Source: Holophagaceae bacterium
GTDB lineage: Bacteria > Acidobacteriota > Holophagae > Holophagales > Holophagaceae
Length of the DNA: 14,397 nt
Reading direction: 5' to 3'
NCBI GenBank assembly: GCA_025355915.1
Contig: JANXYT010000446.1
Span: 1-14,397 of the forward strand
The notes under the pieces were generated by a model, which did no database searches, was not told where the DNA came from, and saw only the letters and a list, made by a program, of their open reading frames with translations. Below, piece after piece: positions 7,075-14,285 of this stretch; position 1 is the stretch's first letter, and every line of letters starts with the position of its first letter. Both the position numbers and the translations under genes were made by a program.

Positions 7075-7593
7075 ATGATTCGTATCCTGGCCCCCCTCGC
7101 CCTGTCGCTCCCCCTCTTCGCGACCCTGCCCACCCCACAGGACGCGCTGGCCCTGGCCTTTCCGGGGGCCCAGCTCACGCGGAAGGAACACGTGCTCAGC
7201 GAGCTGCAGGCCGGACGCGTGAAGGCGCAGGCCCAGGTCGAATTACCGGGGACCTGGACCGTGGTCTACGAGGCCCGGAAGAATGGGGTCCTGGTGGGGG
7301 TCGGCTTCTTCGACACCCACCGGGTGCGCACTCTGAATGAAACCCTGCTGGTGGCGGTTTCGCCGGAAGGCCGGATCCTCCGCGTGGAGGCGGTGGCCTT
7401 CCGCGAGCCGGCGGAATACATGGCGAAGAGGGCCTGGGTGAACCAGTTCGAGGGGAAGGCCCTGGATTCCCAGCTCAACCTCAAGGGCGCCATCCATCCG
7501 CTGTCCGGCGCCACGCTCACGGCCCACGCCATGACCGATGCGGCCCGGCGCTGCCTGGCCCTCCACCAGGTGCTCTACCTGGAGACGAAGTGA
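7075..7593 (+). CDS. Periplasmic FMN-binding domain protein (covalent flavin carrier)
   Basis: Encodes 172 residues. An N-terminal hydrophobic segment (3-18) is a signal peptide or anchor. The C-terminal half is an FMN_bind domain: strands around 60-108 (WTVVYEARKNGVLVGVGFF, then a VSPEGRILRVEAV stretch). SGAT at 144-147 is the motif whose Thr (T147) receives FMN through a phosphoester bond in NqrC, RnfG and similar proteins. The upstream apbE gene supplies the expected modifying enzyme. The residue three before the SGAT serine, usually Asp in the D-x-x-SGAT form, is His141 here. The ATG at 7075 has a GAGGTGG stretch just upstream; longer in-frame starts lie inside the porin gene. The stop overlaps the GTG of the next gene. 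The protein probably passes electrons between the membrane cytochrome-like protein and a periplasmic or surface acceptor. Confidence 0.85.
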   Translation: MIRILAPLALSLPLFATLPTPQDALALAFPGAQLTRKEHVLSELQAGRVKAQAQVELPGTWTVVYEARKNGVLVGVGFFDTHRVRTLNETLLVAVSPEGRILRVEAVAFREPAEYMAKRAWVNQFEGKALDSQLNLKGAIHPLSGATLTAHAMTDAARRCLALHQVLYLETK

Positions 7594-8042
7594 GCCCTCT
7601 CGAGCGCTGGAGCCTCCATCTCGCGGCCCTTGTCACCGCGGGTACGGGCCTGCTGGACGGCCTCCTGCGGTGGTTCGGCCAACGCGCCGGGGAATTCGGT
7701 CCCGAGCCCCACCCCTGGCTGGGGATGGCCCAGCACCTCCACGTGCTCGTGGCGCCGCTCCTGCTGTTCGCTCTTGGCATCACCGTGCGCGGCCACCTCT
7801 GGGCCCGCCTGCGGAAGGGCCAGGAGGGCCGCCGTACGGGCCTGGGCGCCGCCATTCTCATCGCTCCCATGGTCATGACGGGCTACGGCGTGCAGGTGGT
7901 GACCAGTCCCGCCTGGCGCAGCGGCCTGAGCTGGGCCCACGGCATCAGCGCGGGCCTGTTCTTGCTGGCCTACCTGGGGCACCTCGCCATCCGCGCCCCC
8001 CAGGCGGAGATGTCGGTGGCGGCGGAGGGTCCTGACAGCTGA
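7590..8042 (+). CDS. Four-helix His-rich membrane protein, putative b-type cytochrome
   Basis: Encodes 150 residues from a GTG that overlaps the stop of the FMN-binding gene (GTGA). Four hydrophobic helices are seen (about 7-27, 48-67, 83-104, 113-134). Histidines fall at membrane positions suited to heme binding: H10 in helix 1, H49/H51 at the start and H69 at the end of helix 2, and H117 and H131, 14 residues apart, in helix 4. This pattern resembles small diheme cytochrome b proteins such as the DUF4405/cytochrome b561-like group, but no exact family is recognised. The tail after 136 is short and acidic. As the last gene of the flavin operon it would carry quinol electrons across the inner membrane to the FMN protein. 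That role is inferred from gene order and from the common pairing of FMN_bind domains with membrane hemes. Confidence 0.7.
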   Translation: MSPLERWSLHLAALVTAGTGLLDGLLRWFGQRAGEFGPEPHPWLGMAQHLHVLVAPLLLFALGITVRGHLWARLRKGQEGRRTGLGAAILIAPMVMTGYGVQVVTSPAWRSGLSWAHGISAGLFLLAYLGHLAIRAPQAEMSVAAEGPDS

Positions 8043-8067
8043 CAGCCTAGAGCCGATAGCTGATAGC
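8033..8067 (+). repeat. Five-unit degenerate heptamer tandem repeat
   Basis: Five 7-bp units run without gaps: TGACAGC, TGACAGC, CTAGAGC, CGATAGC, TGATAGC. The repeat begins inside the last codons of the cytochrome-like gene, supplies its TGA, and ends 9 bp before the mutL ATG. Heptamer tandem repeats between genes are known in several phyla (the STRR repeats of cyanobacteria are a named case). Whether copies exist elsewhere in this genome cannot be seen. Confidence 0.7.
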
Positions 8068-8076
8068 GTCTTAGCC

Positions 8077-9894
8077 ATGTCCCGCATTCGAATCCTGCCC
8101 GACCAGGTGGCGAACCAGATCGCCGCCGGAGAGGTGGTGGAGCGGCCCTCATCGGTGCTGAAGGAGCTTGCGGAGAATGCCCTCGATGCGGGGGCCCGCC
8201 ACATCGAAGTGACCTGGGAGGAGGGCGGCAAGCGGCTGCTGGAAGTGGCCGATGACGGTTCCGGCATGGCCCGGGATGAGCTGTACCTGGCCCTGGAGCG
8301 CCACGCCACCAGCAAGGTGCGCACGGCGGAAGACCTCGGCCATCTGGGCACCTTTGGGTTCCGAGGGGAGGCCCTGCCCAGCATCGCCGCCGTGAGTCGC
8401 TTCGATCTCACCAGCGCCGAAGCGGAAGGCGCGGGCCATCGCCTGCGCTGCGAGTTCGGCATCATCAAGGAGGTGACGCCCGTGTCGCGCAGCCGCGGCA
8501 CCACGGTCACCGTGCGGGATCTCTTCGCCCAGCTGCCGGCCCGGAAGCGGTTCCTGAAATCCACGGACACGGAACACGCCCAGCTTTGGGGGGCTGTGGC
8601 CCGGCTGGCCCTGAGCTCCCCCGGAGTGCATTGGACCCTCCGTCCGGATCGCGGCGCGCCCCTGGTGCTGCCGCCGGTGGAAGGCGCCGGTCAGCGTCTG
8701 GCCCCGCTGCTGGGGGAAAAGCTGGGCCGCCTGGTGCCCTTCGTGAATGGCGAGTTGCCCTGGCGCCTGCGGGGCTTCGTCTCCCCGCCGGATCTCAGCT
8801 TCCGCGACCGCAACCACCTCTATCTCTTCGTGAACGGCCGGGCCGTGCGGGACCGCCTGCTGCTGGCGGCGCTGTCCGAAGCCTGGTCCGGCACCTTCGC
8901 CAAGGGCTCCTATCCCGCAGCTGTGCTTTTCCTGGAACTGCCGCCTGAGGCCGTGGATGTGAACGTGCATCCCACCAAGGCCGAGGTGCGCTTTCGCGAG
9001 CCCCAGCGCATGTTCGCCTGGGTGCGCGGCGGCGCAGAAGAGGCCTGGGCCGCCTTGCGTAGCAATTTGTCATCGGTGCGGGGCGGCCTGGCCTCAGTGC
9101 TGGAACTGCCGCCCAAGCCCCTGGAGGCCGAATTCGAGATGGATCCCTCCCGGCGCGCCGCGCCGCAGCATCCGCGGCTCTGGTCCGATCATTCGGGCGG
9201 GGCCCTGGGCGGGTACCAGGCCCTGGCCGACACCTTCGCCACCCGGCCCCTGGACACCGTCTACGCCTACGAACCGGCGCCTTCAGGGGTGGCGGAGGGT
9301 TTGGGCCACGCCGCCGACATCCGCTACCTGGGGACCTTCGAGCGGACCTACCTGCTGGCGGAGATCATGGGGGGGGCGGGTCCCGAACTCTGGATCGTGG
9401 ATCAGCATGTGGCCCATGAGCGGGTGCTCTATGAGCGGCTCTTCCTGCGCCGCCACGCCCCCGCCATCCAGCCGCTGATGCCGCCCCAGGTGGTGCAGCT
9501 AGGGCCCGAGGCCTTGGCACGCCTCACGCCCTTTTTGTCGGAACTGGAGGCTGCTGGGGTGGAGGCCGAGCCCTTTGGCGGCGATGCGCTGGTGGTGCGA
9601 GGACTGCCCGACTTCCTGGTGGAGCGCGACCCCCAGGCTCTGCTGGAGGATCTGCTGGCCCGCCTGGAGCGCGAAGGTCGCGTGGACCTCGATGCCTTCC
9701 GTCGCGACCTGAATGCCGAGCTGGCTTGCCGGGCCGCCATCAAGAAGCACCACGCCCTGCCCCCTGACCTGGCCGTGGGCCTCATCCAGGACCTCCTTGC
9801 CTGCGAGGTGCCCAATACCTGCCCCCACGGTCGACCCATCATCAAGAAGCTGTCGCTGGCTGACCTGGAGCGAAGCTTTGGACGAAGGATGTAG
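8077..9894 (+). CDS. mutL: DNA mismatch repair protein MutL (endonuclease type)
   Basis: Encodes 605 residues, a normal MutL length. The N-terminal GHKL ATPase shows all expected motifs: KELAENALDAG (29-39, with catalytic-type E30 and N34), DDGSGM 59-64 and GFRGEAL 94-100; the VNVHPTKAEVRF block follows near 292-303. A linker leads to the C-terminal dimer/endonuclease domain: DQHVAHERVLYE 442-453 fits DQHA-x2-E-x4-E except for Val in place of Ala. ACR with C551 and CPHGRP 582-587 complete the zinc-site motifs. The protein should therefore nick DNA during methyl-independent mismatch repair, as in most bacteria lacking MutH. The ATG at 8077 begins the conserved IRILPDQVANQIAAGEVV region; no strong ribosome site precedes it. 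It is 34 bp after the flavin operon and may be read through from it. The end is 21 bp from the convergent regulator stop. Confidence 0.97.
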   Translation: MSRIRILPDQVANQIAAGEVVERPSSVLKELAENALDAGARHIEVTWEEGGKRLLEVADDGSGMARDELYLALERHATSKVRTAEDLGHLGTFGFRGEALPSIAAVSRFDLTSAEAEGAGHRLRCEFGIIKEVTPVSRSRGTTVTVRDLFAQLPARKRFLKSTDTEHAQLWGAVARLALSSPGVHWTLRPDRGAPLVLPPVEGAGQRLAPLLGEKLGRLVPFVNGELPWRLRGFVSPPDLSFRDRNHLYLFVNGRAVRDRLLLAALSEAWSGTFAKGSYPAAVLFLELPPEAVDVNVHPTKAEVRFREPQRMFAWVRGGAEEAWAALRSNLSSVRGGLASVLELPPKPLEAEFEMDPSRRAAPQHPRLWSDHSGGALGGYQALADTFATRPLDTVYAYEPAPSGVAEGLGHAADIRYLGTFERTYLLAEIMGGAGPELWIVDQHVAHERVLYERLFLRRHAPAIQPLMPPQVVQLGPEALARLTPFLSELEAAGVEAEPFGGDALVVRGLPDFLVERDPQALLEDLLARLEREGRVDLDAFRRDLNAELACRAAIKKHHALPPDLAVGLIQDLLACEVPNTCPHGRPIIKKLSLADLERSFGRRM

Positions 9895-9915
9895 AACCGG
9901 CCAGTGGTGGGATCC

Positions 9916-12900
9916 TCAGGACGGTTTGAGCGCCCGTTCAGCCACCAGATCCACGCCCAGCCGCTTGGCGGTGGCATAGAGGGCGGGGCGGGCGAGGCCC
10001 AGGGCCTGGGCGGCCTCCGCCGCTTTGAATCCACAGGCCTGGAGCGTGTCCAGCAGCAGGCGGCGCTGGAAGGCCCGGGTCGCGTCCTCCCAGGTTCGGA
10101 CCTGGAGAATCGGGGCTTCCAACTCGGGGAAATGCCGAGGCTTCAGGAAGCCGTCTTCGCAGCGCAGGATGGCGCGTTCGAGGGCGTGAAGCAGTTCGCG
10201 GACATTGCCGGGCCAGGGCAGCCGGGCCAGGGCCTGGGGCAGCCCCGGGGCCAGGGCGGGGATCGGTCGTTTCGCGGAGTGCGCCGCGCGAACCGTCAGG
10301 CGAGGGAGGAGGAAGGGGAATTCGTGGCGGCGCTCTGAAAGGGGCGGGAGGTGGAACACCGCACCCTGCAGCCGGAACAGCAGGTCGCGGCGGAACGACC
10401 CGGCGGCGGCCAGCTCCTCCAGGGCCCGGTGGGTGGCGGCGGCGAAGCGCACATCCACCTTCACGGCGTGATCCGAGCCCACGCGGCGGATTTCGCGTTC
10501 CTGCAGCACCCGTAGCAGCAGGGACTGGAGGCGCGGCGACAGGTCGGCCACCTCGTCGAGAAACAAGGTGCCGCCGCGAGCGGTCTCGATGGCGCCGCGG
10601 CGGTCCCGGTCAGCGCCCGTGAAGGCGCCCTTCTGGTGCCCGAACAGTTCGGATTCCAGCAGCCCTTCGGCAAAGGCGGAGCAGTTGACGGCCACCAGGG
10701 GACCGGAGCGGCCGGAGCGCTGGTGCAGCTCCCGGGCGGCCAATTCCTTGCCGCTGCCCGTGGGGCCAAGGATGAGCACCGGCAGGTCCGACTCCGCCAC
10801 TCGGTCCAGTTCCCGCAGCACCGCGGCCATGGGCTCACTGCCATCGGTGAGCAGGAGGCCCCCATCGACCAAGGCTTCGGCGGGCCGCCGCGCGCGAATC
10901 TGGGCGAGCCAGGGCGCCATGAGCAGGGGTTCCAGGGGCTGAGCGGGAAGGGCCTCCGCAGGCTGAGCCAGCAACACCGCGCCGACCGGGCAACCTTCCC
11001 AGATCAGCGGATGCCCGCGCCAGACCCAGGCGCCATGGAGGAAGGGCGCCAGGGTGCCGTCCTTTGCCAAACGGCTGAGGGCGCCTTCTGGTGGTGCTTC
11101 CCCGGCGCCGAGAGAATGGGGCCTGCCTTCCTCCTCCCAGGCGATCCAGGTGGGCGTGGCGCGCTGGGCGAGCCAATCCTTGAAAAGGCGGGTGGGGGAC
11201 GGATTCTGGTCCGCTTCGGACCGGGGCCACAGGGCTGCCAGACGCCGCTGATGCCTGGGCGAATCCGCCCGGTCGGCGATGGTCTGGAGGGTGAGCAGGC
11301 CGGCGGCCGTGCGCTGTCCCGGTACCCGCTCCAGCACCTGCAGGCCCAGCTCGAGCCGCATGATCTGCGTGGGGCAGGCCCGCCAGGCCGCCCAGAAGGC
11401 TTCGGGATCGCCGGTGCCCCGGAAGAGCCGGTGGGCCTCCCAGCTGAGCCGGGTGTCGGGATCGGCGTCCAGCGGCGGAGCTTCCTTCAAGGGGCCCAGG
11501 ACGGCCTCGAAGAAGCGGGCGTAGGGATGATCCTGCATGTGAGCCAGGCCTTCTCTCACCACATCCCAGTTCTCCTGATCCGCGCCATGGCTGGCCAGGA
11601 GGCTCCAGCCCTCCCCGAAGTCCGGATGGGCGTCCACCATGGCCCGAATGCGGGCCATGGCCGCCTCAGGTTCCAGGTGCACTTCGGCCAGCTGGGCTTC
11701 CTCCATGTCCCGCCAGGGCTGGGGAAGGGGGCCACGCAGCGCGGCCCAGCGGGCGTGCGCCGGGAGGTCGGCCCATTGGAGGGCGGCCACCGCCGCATTC
11801 GAAGCCGCGCGTCCGGCCCAGCCGGAAGCGTCCAGCCGCGTAAAATGGGCGTGGGCCAGCGTGAAGGCCCGCAGGGCAACTTCGGGCTCGCAGGCCCGGA
11901 TGGCCAGTTGTCCTTGGGCCATCCAGTGGAAGGGGTCCGCGCACGGGTGGGCCGGGGTGCCCCAGGCGGGATAGGCGGTCGCGGGCGCGGCAGGGTGGCC
12001 GCCCCAGCGCATCCGCAGCCGGTCCCAGGTGGGGTGGCCCGAGACGGGGGGAACCTCAGGGCGATTCAGGTTTTCCTCCAGGTCCGCTCCAACTGAAGCG
12101 GCCCAGCCCGAAGGAGGGGTGGCGGGCATTCGCAGGTTCAGGACCTGGGCCAGGCCCTCGTCGGGCAGGTCACCCGCTCCCAGCCCCGGGGCCACCAGGG
12201 GCGCCAGACCCTGGGCGGATGCGCCGAATCCGCGGGCCCAGGCCCGGATACCGGGATCCATCATCCACTGGCCGGAGGGGGCTGCATGCAGCCAGGAAGC
12301 GGTGCGATGAGGGGTCAGATCTTCCGGCAAGGCAGGCAAGATCAAAGATTCCGCAGAGCTTTGGATGGCGGGCCAGGGGAGACCAGGATCGAGCGGTCCT
12401 TCCGGAAGGAGCCGGCCCTGGGCATCCTGCCCCTTCAGGAGGATCTCCCACCACCCGGGCGGCAGCGTGCGCCATTCCGACGGGATCAGGTCCAGGAAGG
12501 GCGGCAACTGGAGCGTGCCCTCGGCCTCCACGGCGCCCAGCACCGCCACCCAACGGAGGCGCTGGGGGAGATCCAAAAGCACGGATCCTGCCGCCATCCA
12601 GGGGGCCCCGTGGCCTTCCAACAGGGCCTCCCAGGCCCAGGCCAGCAGCTCGTCTTCCCGGGTCCCCCGCTGGCTGGCGGGCACCCCGGGGCTGCCATGC
12701 CGCAGCCGGGCGACCCAGGCCGGATCGGGACGGGGCTCAAAGACCGTCGGCATGGCCAGCACCTGAGGGCCCAGCGGGCGTCGCGCCTCCTGCTCCAGCC
12801 GGGGCCAACGCCCCTCCCAACCCCCCAGCAGCCAAGCCTGCGAGATGGCGGCCAGGGCCCAGGACGCATCGCCCCAGCGGCGACCGCGATCCATGCCCCA

Positions 12901-12939
12901 GGGGGCCTTCCAGTGACCCAGCCAGGCGGCCCTCAGCAT
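9916..12939 (-). CDS. Large sigma-54-type transcriptional activator with an unrecognised N-terminal region
   Basis: Encodes 1007 residues. The C-terminal third is a standard bacterial enhancer-binding protein: Walker A GPTGSGKE 725-732, the sigma-54 contact loop GAFTGA 771-776 (intact), Walker B TLFLDE 791-796, an FRRDLLFRL arginine-finger block, and WPGNVREL. A Fis-type helix-turn-helix follows near the end (AAEAAQALGLARPALYATAKRLG). Residues 1 to about 690 match no family I recognise. They are Trp-rich (eight W in the first 50 residues), mostly helical in look, with possible TPR-like helix pairs in the middle (ALRAFTLAHAHFTRL) and perhaps a worn GAF-like module just before the AAA+ domain. 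There is no receiver Asp pattern. The start at 12939 overlaps the aroA TGA (ATGCTGA) and has GGGGGA upstream; an in-frame ATG at 12993 would overlap aroA by 61 bp. Targets and signal are unknown. Confidence 0.85.
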   Translation of the reverse strand: MLRAAWLGHWKAPWGMDRGRRWGDASWALAAISQAWLLGGWEGRWPRLEQEARRPLGPQVLAMPTVFEPRPDPAWVARLRHGSPGVPASQRGTREDELLAWAWEALLEGHGAPWMAAGSVLLDLPQRLRWVAVLGAVEAEGTLQLPPFLDLIPSEWRTLPPGWWEILLKGQDAQGRLLPEGPLDPGLPWPAIQSSAESLILPALPEDLTPHRTASWLHAAPSGQWMMDPGIRAWARGFGASAQGLAPLVAPGLGAGDLPDEGLAQVLNLRMPATPPSGWAASVGADLEENLNRPEVPPVSGHPTWDRLRMRWGGHPAAPATAYPAWGTPAHPCADPFHWMAQGQLAIRACEPEVALRAFTLAHAHFTRLDASGWAGRAASNAAVAALQWADLPAHARWAALRGPLPQPWRDMEEAQLAEVHLEPEAAMARIRAMVDAHPDFGEGWSLLASHGADQENWDVVREGLAHMQDHPYARFFEAVLGPLKEAPPLDADPDTRLSWEAHRLFRGTGDPEAFWAAWRACPTQIMRLELGLQVLERVPGQRTAAGLLTLQTIADRADSPRHQRRLAALWPRSEADQNPSPTRLFKDWLAQRATPTWIAWEEEGRPHSLGAGEAPPEGALSRLAKDGTLAPFLHGAWVWRGHPLIWEGCPVGAVLLAQPAEALPAQPLEPLLMAPWLAQIRARRPAEALVDGGLLLTDGSEPMAAVLRELDRVAESDLPVLILGPTGSGKELAARELHQRSGRSGPLVAVNCSAFAEGLLESELFGHQKGAFTGADRDRRGAIETARGGTLFLDEVADLSPRLQSLLLRVLQEREIRRVGSDHAVKVDVRFAAATHRALEELAAAGSFRRDLLFRLQGAVFHLPPLSERRHEFPFLLPRLTVRAAHSAKRPIPALAPGLPQALARLPWPGNVRELLHALERAILRCEDGFLKPRHFPELEAPILQVRTWEDATRAFQRRLLLDTLQACGFKAAEAAQALGLARPALYATAKRLGVDLVAERALKPS

Positions 12940-14204
12940 CCGAGCATCCCCCGCCAGACAGCCCAAAAGTCCGGAAAAGTCTTGGCGACGCACTGCGGAT
13001 CCTGAAGCTCGCCGCCCCAGCGCAACCCGCCCAGGGCGGCGGCAAAGGCCATGCGATGGTCATTCCTTGGATGGAACGGCGCCCGTGTGGGAGACGCGGG
13101 CCCCGGTGCGATGCGCAGGGTGTGGTCGCCGATCACCTCCGCCTGGCCCCCCAGCCAGCTCACCAGGTCGGCGGAGGCGTCCAGGCGATCGCATTCCTTG
13201 AGGGGCAGGGTGTGGAGGCCGCGCAATTCGGAGGGTCCCGGCGCCAGGGCCGCCAGGGCCGCCAGCACGGGGCCCAGGTCGGGACAATCCGTGAGATCGG
13301 CGTCGAGCCCTCGGCGGAGGGGGCCGGAAACCTCGAGCACCTGTGGCTCCACCCAACGGATCGCACATCCGGCGGCCGCGAGGATGGCCATCATGGCGCG
13401 ATCTCCCTGGGCGTCGTCAGGATCGAGGGGCCCCAGTCGGAGGCTCCGTCCGGTGGCCGCGGCGGCAGCTAGGAAAGCCGCGGCGCCACTCCAGTCCCCC
13501 GGCAGTTCCAGGTCGCGGGACACGAGGGTGCCGCCAGGGATCTGCCACTGCCCGGGCTCCAGGACGGCTTCACAACCGAAGCGGCGCAGCCACTGCGTCG
13601 TGAGGCCCAGGTAGCTGGGACTGGCCGCCTCGGACCAGGTGAGCCGACTGGGTTCGGGCAGCGCCGCCGCGGCCAGGGCGAGCCCCGATAAAAACTGGCT
13701 GCTGAGGCGGGCATCCACGCGGAGATCCAGCCGCCGGGGCGGGACCGGGGCCGGGTGCAGCCAGGCCCCGGTGGCGTCTGGGAACCACCCTGCGCCGAGG
13801 GCCTGGAGCGGATCCAGCAGGGCCCCCAGGGGTCGCTCGAAGAGCCTGGGATCCCCTTCCAGCCGGACCGGTCTTTCGGCCACCAGGGCCAACCAGGGCA
13901 GGAGAAACCGCAGCGTGGTGCCGGAGGCCCCCAGCCAAAGGGGGGTTTGGGCGCGGGGTCTCCGACCGCCCTCAATCCGCCAACTCCCCCCGGGTTCGTG
14001 CAAGGGGAAGCCCAGCCCTTGCAGGGCCTGGCGCATCCAGTGGGTATCCTCGGCCTCCAGGCCGCCCCGGAGGTGGCTGGTGCCTGGAGCCAGGGCCGCC
14101 AGAAGCAGGGCCCGGTTGGTGGCGGATTTGGAACCCGGGATTCGGACGGGACGCAGAGCCTCGCCTGGACCGAGGTGGGTGTCTTCCGGGAGTGACAGAT
14201 GCAT
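12933..14204 (-). CDS. aroA: 5-enolpyruvylshikimate-3-phosphate synthase
   Basis: Encodes 423 residues, normal for AroA. It joins shikimate-3-phosphate and phosphoenolpyruvate in the sixth step of the shikimate pathway, in the cytoplasm. Motifs in order: PGSKSATNRALLLAALA 23-39 with K26; LGASGTTLRF 91-100 (the usual Asn-Ala-Gly-Thr block appears as ASGT); SSQFLSGLALA 168-178; DCPDLGPVLAALA 306-318 with catalytic-type D309; LKECDRLDA 335-343 with E337 (Cys where Ser or Thr is usual); NDHRMAFAAAL 381-391; and VAKTFPDF 406-413. All key charged residues are present, so it should be active. The ATG at 14204 has no clear ribosome site. No other in-frame start lies between it and the PGSKS block. 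The stop overlaps the start of the sigma-54 activator, indicating coupled expression. Confidence 0.95.
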   Translation of the reverse strand: MHLSLPEDTHLGPGEALRPVRIPGSKSATNRALLLAALAPGTSHLRGGLEAEDTHWMRQALQGLGFPLHEPGGSWRIEGGRRPRAQTPLWLGASGTTLRFLLPWLALVAERPVRLEGDPRLFERPLGALLDPLQALGAGWFPDATGAWLHPAPVPPRRLDLRVDARLSSQFLSGLALAAAALPEPSRLTWSEAASPSYLGLTTQWLRRFGCEAVLEPGQWQIPGGTLVSRDLELPGDWSGAAAFLAAAAATGRSLRLGPLDPDDAQGDRAMMAILAAAGCAIRWVEPQVLEVSGPLRRGLDADLTDCPDLGPVLAALAALAPGPSELRGLHTLPLKECDRLDASADLVSWLGGQAEVIGDHTLRIAPGPASPTRAPFHPRNDHRMAFAAALGGLRWGGELQDPQCVAKTFPDFWAVWRGMLGC

Positions 14205-14244
14205 GTGGGCAGGGTGCCGTGAGGCGGCCCCGACCGCAAGGGCC

Positions 14245-14285
14245 TGTTGATGCTTTATACTAATTAGCGTTCAATGATATAGAAG
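14245..14285. promoter_or_regulatory. AT-rich gap upstream of aroA, likely promoter region
   Basis: Base composition drops sharply to AT-rich between the GC-rich aroA leader and the structured segment to the right. On the minus strand TATAAA-like and TATATCA-like stretches could serve as -10 elements for aroA, but no -35 at proper spacing stands out. The gap 14205-14244 holds nothing else I can name. Confidence 0.3.

Noticed and set aside
5627..7138. Long minus-strand open frame (503 codons) opposite the porin gene
   Set aside because: Shadow of the porin gene, which has a signal peptide, a ribosome site and a terminal-Phe barrel signature.
9516..9535. TGGCAC as the -24 part of a sigma-54 promoter
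   Set aside because: No TTGC/TTGCA at the needed spacing, and the site is inside mutL. No good -24/-12 pair was seen elsewhere.
9895..9926. AACCG/CGGTT arms between mutL and the activator as a terminator
   Set aside because: Only 5-bp arms with a 22-base loop and no T-run.
10636..12096. Long plus-strand open frame (486 codons) opposite the sigma-54 activator
   Set aside because: Shadow; the minus strand carries intact Walker A, GAFTGA and HTH motifs.
12940..12993. Longer N terminus for the sigma-54 activator (ATG at 12993)
   Set aside because: It would overlap the aroA coding end by 61 bp; the ATGCTGA start at 12939 with GGGGGA upstream is more usual.
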